A stretch of 11,744 nucleotides of DNA from CAYJAD01 sp964370835 (GTDB lineage Bacteria > Desulfobacterota > Desulfovibrionia > Desulfovibrionales > Desulfovibrionaceae), in contig CAYJLO010000087.1 of the NCBI GenBank assembly GCA_964370835.1, forward strand, positions 1-11,744. The letters are read 5' to 3'. A program made the translations under genes and the position numbers. Below, in pieces: positions 7,047 to 11,744 of the stretch (position 1 is the first letter of the stretch; each line of letters begins with the position of its first letter). The notes under the pieces are model-generated. The model searched no databases. It was given only the letters and a program-made list of their open reading frames with translations, and was not told the DNA's origin.

Positions 7047-7078
7047 TTTCATTTTTTTTGCTAGTTATAAAAATGAAA
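7047..7078. promoter_or_regulatory. Inverted repeat upstream of the iron operon, possible Fur-type operator
   Basis: TTTCATTTTT (7047-7056) and AAAAATGAAA (7069-7078) are exact 10-base inverted repeats around a 12-base centre. They lie 62 bases before the first gene of an iron uptake operon. Fur operators are AT-rich dyads rich in ATTTTCAT/ATGAAAAT-like half sites, so Fur or a Fur-like repressor is the natural candidate. The wide centre differs from the classical 19-bp Fur box. The assignment is inferred from position and composition. Confidence 0.35.
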
Positions 7079-7140
7079 TTGCTTTTCGATTTCGACATAT
7101 CGTAAGGCAATTTTTTTTATATGGAAAATTGGGGGATTGT

Positions 7141-7281
7141 ATGAATGATATAGCTGTATTAGGTATTTTAATTGCCATTCTGGGAGCTGCTGTTGGGTAT
7201 ATTCTTTGGCAAAAGAAAAAGGGTATAAAGTGCATCGGTTGCTCAAGCGCTGGTGCTTGTGAAAACTCACGAAGTAAATAG
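7141..7281 (+). CDS. FeoB-associated Cys-rich membrane protein
   Basis: A 46-residue protein starting at ATG 7141 after GGGGGA at 7131-7136. Residues 4-22 form one hydrophobic segment (IAVLGILIAILGAAVGYIL), followed by W-Q-K-K-K-G and a short tail with three cysteines, C-I-G-C-S-S-A-G-A-C, ending at TAG 7279-7281. This is the layout of the small 'FeoB-associated Cys-rich membrane protein' family, usually encoded next to feoB in anaerobes. The cysteines may handle Fe2+ near the transporter, but the role is not established. In the arrangements I recall it often follows feoB; here it heads the operon, 97 bases before feoA. Positive charges after the membrane segment put the Cys tail in the cytoplasm. 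Confidence 0.8.
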   Translation: MNDIAVLGILIAILGAAVGYILWQKKKGIKCIGCSSAGACENSRSK

Positions 7282-7378
7282 TTGCATATGGATAGCTGAT
7301 ACAAAAGAGCATTCCTTATGAAGCTTAGCCGAGGGGTGTATTTTAACATACGATAATATTGCGAAAATAGGGTGAATT

Positions 7379-7621
7379 ATGAGTGATTTCAAAACTAAAG
7401 AAAATAAAAGCTTAGTCAATGGAGAACTTAATAAAAAGTATATAGTTAAAGATATCGTGACAGGTGAAGATGATGAGATGAAAGGTTTTCTTTTCACTCT
7501 TGGTTGTTATGAAGGTCAGTCTATTACTATTATATCAAGGCTTAATAACAATTTCGTCGTCGTGATAAAAGATGCACGTTATAGCATAGATTTGGAATTA
7601 GCTAGTGCTATACATATATAA
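7379..7621 (+). CDS. feoA: FeoA ferrous iron transport accessory protein
   Basis: 80 residues, the normal size of a single FeoA SH3-like domain. The family pattern is clear in the second half: FTLGCYEGQSITIISR (the L-G-x-x-x-G-x-x-I turn), then the strand FVVVIKDARYSIDLELASAI, where other FeoA proteins have V-x-x-x-x-x-R-x-A-L-x-x-x-x-A. FeoA is a small cytoplasmic partner that binds FeoB and helps its function or assembly. The ATG at 7379 has AGGGTG at 7369-7374. The first 25 residues are polar and Lys-rich and less conserved. feoB begins 33 bases after its stop, so the two are almost certainly co-transcribed. Confidence 0.9.
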   Translation: MSDFKTKENKSLVNGELNKKYIVKDIVTGEDDEMKGFLFTLGCYEGQSITIISRLNNNFVVVIKDARYSIDLELASAIHI

Positions 7622-7654
7622 ATACACATATATTTCATTTAAAGGGAGATAATC

Positions 7655-9658
7655 ATGAGAATTGCGCTAACGGGAAATCCCAATAGTGGTAAAACAACAT
7701 TGTTTAATACCATTACAGGAAAAATTGAGAAAGTTGGTAACTGGGCTGGAGTTACAGTTGAAAAAAAAGAGGCTAGCATAAAGAAAAATCTTTATGAATC
7801 TTCTGAAAAGCTCATTGCTGTTGATTTGCCTGGTGCGTACTCCATGTCTCCCTTTACATCTGAAGAAAATATTACACGTAGCTTTGTAAAAACAGAAGCC
7901 CCCGATGTGATAATTAATATAGTAGATGCAACAAACCTTTCACGCTCTTTATTTTTAACGACACAGCTTTTGGAAATGGGTATTCCCGTTGTGGTGGCAC
8001 TTAATAAAAGTGATTTGAATAAGAAGAAAAGTATTACTATAGATATTGAAAAGCTTTCTTCCTCGCTTAAGTGTCCTGTGGTTTTAACGGTGTCCACAGA
8101 TTCTAATGATCAAGGACTTAAAGATGTTATTGCTTCTGTGTTGGCTGTAAAAGGCAAAGAGCAACCTGCAGCCTATATGGAACCCGTCGACATGACAGAT
8201 GAAAATGCACAAAAAGCTGCAGATAGGAAAAGGTATGAATTTGTAAATACGCTTGTTCAGCAAGTGGAAACACGTGTAACAACAAGCCACTCACAAACCA
8301 TGCAAGATCGTCTTGACCGTGTTCTTGCGCATAAATGGTTTGGAATTCCCATATTTATGGCTGTGATGTGGGGTGTTTTCTATATTTCACAAACCACACT
8401 CGGTACCTTTATTGCGGATTGGCTTGTGGGATATATAGATATGTTTAATGAGTGGGCCGCCGGTGCATTGGGGGATGACGTTTCACCGCTTTTAAGTGCC
8501 ATTTTGTTGGATGGTATCATTGGTGGTGTTGGGGCTGTGCTAGGCTTTTTACCACTTATTATGGTCATGTTCTTTTTGTTGGCTCTGTTGGAAGATTGTG
8601 GCTATATGGCTCGTGTTGCCGTCATTATGGATAGATTTTTTAAAGTGGTAGGCCTCTCAGGAAAATCCATCATTCCCATGGTTATAGGCACCGGTTGTGC
8701 CATTCCGGGAGTTATGGCCACCCGTACCATTAGAAACGAGCGTCAGAGAAGAACAACAGCCATGCTTACACCTTTCATGCCTTGCGGTGCTAAACTCCCT
8801 GTTATTGCCCTTTTTGCCGGTACCTTTTTTGCCGATGCCCCTTGGGTTGGTACCAGCATGTATTTTACTGGTATAGCACTTATTATTGTGGGCGCATATC
8901 TTGTAAAGATTATTACAGGTGAAAAGTATGCCCGATCTTTCTTTATTATGGAATTGCCCGAATATCAGATTCCAAGTCTTTTGCGTGCCACCATGTCTAC
9001 GCTTTCTCGCGGTAAAGCGTTTATCATAAAAGCTGCTACCATCATCTTGATTTGCAACGCTCTTGTACAAATTATGCAAACCTTTGATTGGACATTTAGT
9101 GTTGTTGCAGAAGGTGCGGAAGGCACAAGCATATTAGCCTCCATTGCGAGCCCCTTTGCCTTCTTGCTTATTCCTTTAGGCTTTGGAGCATGGCAATTGG
9201 CAGCGGCGGCCATCACTGGATTTATTGCCAAAGAGAATGTTGTTGGTACCTTGGCAGTGGTTTATGGTATTACAAATTTCATCGACACAGAAGAACTAGC
9301 CCTTGTCAGTGGAGCTTCTACTGTGGCAGAAACCATGGGCATGACTTCTGTTGCTGCACTGGCATATCTTATGTTTAACCTGTTCACCCCTCCATGTTTT
9401 GCTGCCATCGGAGCCATGAATGCTGAAATGGAAAATAGAAAATGGTTGTTCTCCGGTATTGGATTACAATTTGGCACAGCATTTGTGATTGCATTTTTAG
9501 TGTACCAGCTAGGTACATTCATAACCCTTGGCACCGTAGGCGCAGGCTTCATTCCAGGGCTTATGGTTGTATTTGCCTTGTTAAGTCTCTTAGTATACTT
9601 AATAAAACAAGGAAGCACGCTATCTAGCTTGAAGTATCATGTTGCTTCACCTCAGTAA
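7655..9658 (+). CDS. feoB: FeoB ferrous iron transporter
   Basis: 667 residues, shorter than the about 770 of E. coli FeoB but within the range of the family. The N-terminal G-protein domain (about 1-165) has the P-loop GNPNSGKTT (7-15), the switch I region VGNWAGVTVEKKE, DLPGAYS (Asp57-Gly60) and NKSD (117-120). A linker follows, then the polytopic membrane domain with the gate motifs: GYMARVAVIMDRF, GTGCAIPGVMATRTIRNERQ, and the Cys-containing PFMPCGAKLPVIALF of Gate 1, plus a second gate repeat with FTPPCFAAIGAMNAE near 590-610. GTP hydrolysis supports Fe2+ import across the inner membrane in anoxic or low-pH settings. AAAGGGAG at 7641-7648 precedes the ATG by a normal distance. It is the last gene of the iron operon and is followed by a hairpin. 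Confidence 0.97.
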   Translation: MRIALTGNPNSGKTTLFNTITGKIEKVGNWAGVTVEKKEASIKKNLYESSEKLIAVDLPGAYSMSPFTSEENITRSFVKTEAPDVIINIVDATNLSRSLFLTTQLLEMGIPVVVALNKSDLNKKKSITIDIEKLSSSLKCPVVLTVSTDSNDQGLKDVIASVLAVKGKEQPAAYMEPVDMTDENAQKAADRKRYEFVNTLVQQVETRVTTSHSQTMQDRLDRVLAHKWFGIPIFMAVMWGVFYISQTTLGTFIADWLVGYIDMFNEWAAGALGDDVSPLLSAILLDGIIGGVGAVLGFLPLIMVMFFLLALLEDCGYMARVAVIMDRFFKVVGLSGKSIIPMVIGTGCAIPGVMATRTIRNERQRRTTAMLTPFMPCGAKLPVIALFAGTFFADAPWVGTSMYFTGIALIIVGAYLVKIITGEKYARSFFIMELPEYQIPSLLRATMSTLSRGKAFIIKAATIILICNALVQIMQTFDWTFSVVAEGAEGTSILASIASPFAFLLIPLGFGAWQLAAAAITGFIAKENVVGTLAVVYGITNFIDTEELALVSGASTVAETMGMTSVAALAYLMFNLFTPPCFAAIGAMNAEMENRKWLFSGIGLQFGTAFVIAFLVYQLGTFITLGTVGAGFIPGLMVVFALLSLLVYLIKQGSTLSSLKYHVASPQ

Positions 9659-9690
9659 AAATATAAAAATGTAGTATAAACATATAGATG

Positions 9691-9720
9691 ATGCCCTTAA
9701 TGCGAAAATGTTAAGGGCAT
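9691..9720 (+). terminator. Strong hairpin after feoB, probable transcription end
   Basis: ATGCCCTTAA (9691-9700), a 10-base loop and TTAAGGGCAT (9711-9720) form a perfect 10-bp stem, 32 bases after the feoB stop. No T-run follows directly (TGTCCTTGG); a short T5 appears about 25 bases later. It may terminate weakly, or protect the 3' end of the mRNA. The rest of the gap to 9883 shows no promoter I can support. Confidence 0.5.
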
Positions 9721-9883
9721 TGTCCTTGGATATGGGTGATAGTTTTTAAATACAAATGTCGCCTGCTTTTACTTTTCCACCGATTACATTTTAATCTTCC
9801 CAATAAGTCAAATAAGATTTGGTAAATTAAAATTACACCATTCAAGAATACAGTTGATGTTTTTATTTTCACGGAGAAAAATC

Positions 9884-11050
9884 ATGCACACGCAACTTTC
9901 AGAGAAAGCCCAAAACCTCTTGGCCTGTATTCAGTATGGTCTTGAACTTCACGACAAGAAAAGTACCGCCACCCACTTGGGCGATCGCTCACAGTACATC
10001 GGCCTGTCAGACATAGGGCGAGCCTTGGAGTGCCCTAGAGCCGCTTTATGCAATAAAGCCTTTCCAAGACCTCAAGCTGACTTACAAAAGTTACTCACTT
10101 TACAGCGTGGTCACTGGCTAGAACACGGCATAGGCCAAGCTATCAACGCCCAAGGCATACATGCTCTACCGCAATTGGAATTATCCTTCACCCATAACGA
10201 TACGCCCATTAAGGCACATTTCGACTTTGTACTTGCTTGGGAAAATCCACGTCCTGCCATTCGTATTTTGGAACTCAAAAGCACCAAGGTTATACCCGAA
10301 ACCCTGTATACTTCCTATGAAATGCAGCTCTACGGACAAGCCTCATTGCTAGCAGAAATGTGGGATAAGCCTACATTTAACCTGCGTAGTAGCGATGGTA
10401 AAATCTTGCATGCAAATCACACCATGCCTGAAATATGCAGATATCATTTTGGCATAAACTTACCCAATGATGTGAATAAAGTGGATATAGAGGCTTGGGT
10501 ACTCGCCATATCCATGGACGATGCCAAGCCCTTTGGCCCTTATACGTCCAATACAAACATGCGTGACCTCAGTCTTAATACCGCCCAAAGCCTTTGGGAA
10601 AATAAAATTGCCTTTGAACATGGAAACATTACCCCCAATGATCTGCCATGCGCCACAGGTTTTCACGCCCTTTGCGCTTACTGTGATTGGAATAGCAACT
10701 GCCCAAAATTCCAAGATGCTGACAATGAAACAGCATGGTCAGAATGGGATAATGAGTTGGAAAGAGTATTAGCCCTCAAAGAAGAACGCAACACGCTGGA
10801 TGAGAAAATAACTCTTGCAGAACAAGACCTTAAAAATATGTACGCTCTAAAAAGTGTTCAAGGAGATTGGATAAACACAGGGGGCTATCGGTTCAAACTC
10901 AGCCCACAAAAGGGACGTCGTACACTAAATAAAGACGCCCTGAACCTCTTACTGCAAGAGAAATACGGGGATGACGCAGACGACTTACTAAACCTTTGCG
11001 AAAAAGAAGGTAAGCCCTTCCAAAAACTTACCATTAACAAAATCAACTAA
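9884..11050 (+). CDS. PD-(D/E)XK nuclease with iron-sulfur Cys signature (Cas4/AddB/YqaJ-like)
   Basis: 388 residues from ATG 9884, which has GGAG at 9873-9876, seven bases upstream; upstream starts at 9854-9857 lack one. The nuclease core is visible in order: RGHWLEHGIGQ with Glu80-His81 (motif I), HFDFVLAW with Asp114, ILELKST with Glu130-x-Lys132, and YEMQLYGQASLL with Gln148. Four cysteines flank it: Cys50 in ALECPRAALC (Cys56 is also near), then Cys264-x2-Cys267-x5-Cys273. This is the one-plus-three spacing that binds a 4Fe-4S cluster in Cas4, AddB and Dna2. The tail after 285 is a charged helix followed by GGYRFKLSPQKGRRTLNKDA, resembling the C-terminus of YqaJ-type phage exonucleases. 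It likely processes DNA ends in phage or element recombination. No cas genes or CRISPR are present. It ends two bases before the convergent toxin gene. Base use is richer in C than in the neighbouring two-component genes. Confidence 0.8.
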   Translation: MHTQLSEKAQNLLACIQYGLELHDKKSTATHLGDRSQYIGLSDIGRALECPRAALCNKAFPRPQADLQKLLTLQRGHWLEHGIGQAINAQGIHALPQLELSFTHNDTPIKAHFDFVLAWENPRPAIRILELKSTKVIPETLYTSYEMQLYGQASLLAEMWDKPTFNLRSSDGKILHANHTMPEICRYHFGINLPNDVNKVDIEAWVLAISMDDAKPFGPYTSNTNMRDLSLNTAQSLWENKIAFEHGNITPNDLPCATGFHALCAYCDWNSNCPKFQDADNETAWSEWDNELERVLALKEERNTLDEKITLAEQDLKNMYALKSVQGDWINTGGYRFKLSPQKGRRTLNKDALNLLLQEKYGDDADDLLNLCEKEGKPFQKLTINKIN

Positions 11051-11052
11051 AA

Positions 11053-11337
11053 CTATTGCAACAACGGAGGATATTGCATGGAAGTATGCACAATATTTAA
11101 AACAATAAGATTGTCTTGTAATTCTTCATACACCAAAATGTAATGCTCGTGAAGAACAAGCTCTCGCGTTCCTACTATACGACCTTTCTTTCCAAGCTGT
11201 GGAAATTTCATAAGATTATCTGCCATACTTGAAATATGTGCATCTAGCTCAAGGGCCGCAGGAATATTATCTTTGGCAATAAATTCAATAATTGCAGCAC
11301 GAGCACGTTTGGCTGATTCTGACCAAACAAGATTCAC
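11053..11337 (-). CDS. RelE/ParE family toxin
   Basis: 94 residues. The fold signature is seen in order: a first strand with W-S-E-S-A (4-9), the helix AIIEFIAKDNIPAALEL, PQLGKKGRIVGTRELVL, the strand HYILVYEELQDNLIVLNIVH, and the final H-T-S-M-Q-Y-P-P, where ParE/RelE toxins have H-x-x-x-Q-x-P. ParE members poison DNA gyrase and RelE members cut mRNA on the ribosome; sequence inspection alone does not decide, but the G-T-R-E-L and C-terminal pattern lean to ParE-like. The start is GTG at 11337, overlapping the antitoxin stop in a GTGA junction (4 bases), so translation is coupled. It ends two bases from the convergent nuclease stop. Confidence 0.87.
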   Translation of the reverse strand: MNLVWSESAKRARAAIIEFIAKDNIPAALELDAHISSMADNLMKFPQLGKKGRIVGTRELVLHEHYILVYEELQDNLIVLNIVHTSMQYPPLLQ

Positions 11338-11621
11338 TGCATTTCACCCTGCAAAGCTAGAAGCCGCTGACGGCGCTCTTCGGCCTCAGCTTCTACCTGT
11401 TCATGACTCACAGTACGCCCCAAGGCCACATCTGTACGGCCCTCGGCGACCTTTTGTGCAAACCATGCCTCATACTCTTGCTGTTGCTTGGCTTTGTTCA
11501 CCACACCACGCATAAATTCGCGCACCAGCTGCGCACCGGTTCTATCTTGCATTTTCGCAATCTCAGTGAATGCTTCTTTAAGCTCGCTATCTACGCGTAA
11601 TGTAAAAGTAGATTCAGACAT
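11334..11621 (-). CDS. Ribbon-helix-helix type antitoxin
   Basis: 95 residues. The N-terminal part TFTLRVDSELKEAFTEIAKM, followed by DRTGAQLVREFMRGVV, fits a MetJ/Arc/CopG-type ribbon-helix-helix DNA-binding domain (strand, helix, turn, helix). The C-terminal half is charged and helical (YEAWFAQKVAEG, SHEQVEAEAEERRQRLL), the part that would wrap the toxin. The start is ATG 11621 because GGAGG lies at 11626-11630 on its strand and the RHH strand begins at residue 5; an in-frame start 32 codons further up gives a hydrophobic, non-family extension. It is first in the operon, overlapping the toxin by 4 bases, and is expected to repress its own promoter. Confidence 0.87.
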   Translation of the reverse strand: MSESTFTLRVDSELKEAFTEIAKMQDRTGAQLVREFMRGVVNKAKQQQEYEAWFAQKVAEGRTDVALGRTVSHEQVEAEAEERRQRLLALQGEMQ

Positions 11622-11650
11622 ACAACCTCCATATGTTCTGTTGTAAGTAC

Positions 11651-11659
11651 ATTGTAACA
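11651..11659 (-). promoter_or_regulatory. Extended -10 promoter of the antitoxin-toxin operon
   Basis: Read on the minus strand, TGT-TACAAT (11659 down to 11651) is an extended -10 element placed about 30 bases before the antitoxin ATG. The matching -35 position is poor, as is usual for extended -10 promoters. The direct repeat TTGTAA (11641-11646 and 11652-11657, 11 bases apart, each followed by an ACA) overlaps it and could be the operator read by the antitoxin. Confidence 0.35.
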
Positions 11660-11680
11660 CATATAAGGTCAATCTATAAA
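11652..11680 (+). promoter_or_regulatory. Promoter of the gene beginning at 11716
   Basis: TTGTAA at 11652-11657 and TATAAA at 11675-11680 are separated by exactly 17 bases, giving transcription from about 11688. The -35 coincides with the -10 of the divergent antitoxin promoter, so the two should interfere or share control. The small dyad GGGATATTCCC at 11689-11699 lies at the predicted start of the transcript. Confidence 0.45.
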
Positions 11681-11715
11681 AATGGAAAGGGATATTCCCG
11701 AAAAAGGAGAAAATC

Positions 11716-11744
11716 ATGGGATATTATTCAGAAGTAGGCTTATG
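11716..11744 (+). CDS. Start of an unidentified gene, truncated by the window end
   Basis: ATG at 11716 is preceded by AAAAAGGAGA at 11701-11710 with good spacing and by a predicted promoter at 11652-11680. Only nine complete codons are visible (M-G-Y-Y-S-E-V-G-L). Proteins opening with M-G-Y-Y-S-E-V occur among phage and mobile-element genes as I recall, which would fit the neighbouring nuclease and toxin-antitoxin pair, but nine residues are not enough to name it. Confidence 0.55.

Noticed and set aside
7655..9658. Several long minus-strand frames opposite feoB
   Set aside because: Shadows of the feoB reading frame; none has a family pattern or ribosome binding site.
9884..11050. Nuclease as a CRISPR Cas4 adaptation protein
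   Set aside because: No CRISPR repeats or other cas genes in the window, and the YqaJ-like C-terminal tail points to phage-type recombination instead.
11273..11600. Plus-strand frames opposite the toxin-antitoxin genes
   Set aside because: They are antisense shadows of genes with clear family signatures, overlap and ribosome binding sites on the minus strand.

Overview
This is an AT-rich bacterial window of 11.7 kb. Supported coding content is eleven genes, of which two are cut by the window edges. No rRNA, tRNA or CRISPR array was found. The FeoAB iron transporter, an AlgI-type membrane O-acyltransferase with a periplasmic SGNH-like partner, and a phosphonate-operon-type 2H phosphodiesterase suggest a Gram-negative, probably anaerobic or microaerobic host. 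A low-GC relative of the Desulfovibrio group is a guess from protein style only; nothing here fixes the taxon.

Layout. 1-351: 3' end of a DUF1045/2H phosphodiesterase gene, probably the tail of a phosphonate operon lying to the left. 352-901: no intact gene. It holds a possible decayed reading frame (359-595), then a good sigma70-type promoter (781-810) and a leader hairpin (831-847) for the next operon. 902-3503: a two-gene operon, MBOAT acyltransferase then membrane-anchored SGNH-like protein, a pair expected to acetylate an exported polysaccharide or envelope glycan. 3748-4188 (minus strand): a GNAT acetyltransferase. 4189-5159: about 970 bases with no intact gene, carrying four inverted repeats and possible remnants of a decayed gene. 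5160-6942: a VanR/VanS-like two-component system with overlapping genes and visibly high A+T. 7141-9658: a ferrous iron uptake operon made of a 46-residue Cys-rich membrane protein too short for ordinary gene calling, then feoA and feoB, with a Fur-like inverted repeat upstream and a strong hairpin downstream.

9884-11744 looks like the edge of an accessory or mobile region. A PD-(D/E)XK nuclease of the Cas4/AddB/YqaJ style has a four-Cys iron-sulfur signature. It meets tail to tail, two bases apart, an antitoxin-toxin operon (RHH antitoxin, RelE/ParE toxin) on the minus strand. Another gene starts divergently from the antitoxin at 11716 and runs off the window. The promoters of these two divergent genes overlap.

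No clearly new multi-gene system is visible. The items most worth a second look are the iron-sulfur nuclease beside the toxin-antitoxin module, the shared divergent promoter at 11651-11680, the Cys-rich small protein placed at the head of feoAB, and the hairpin cluster at 4357-4495.
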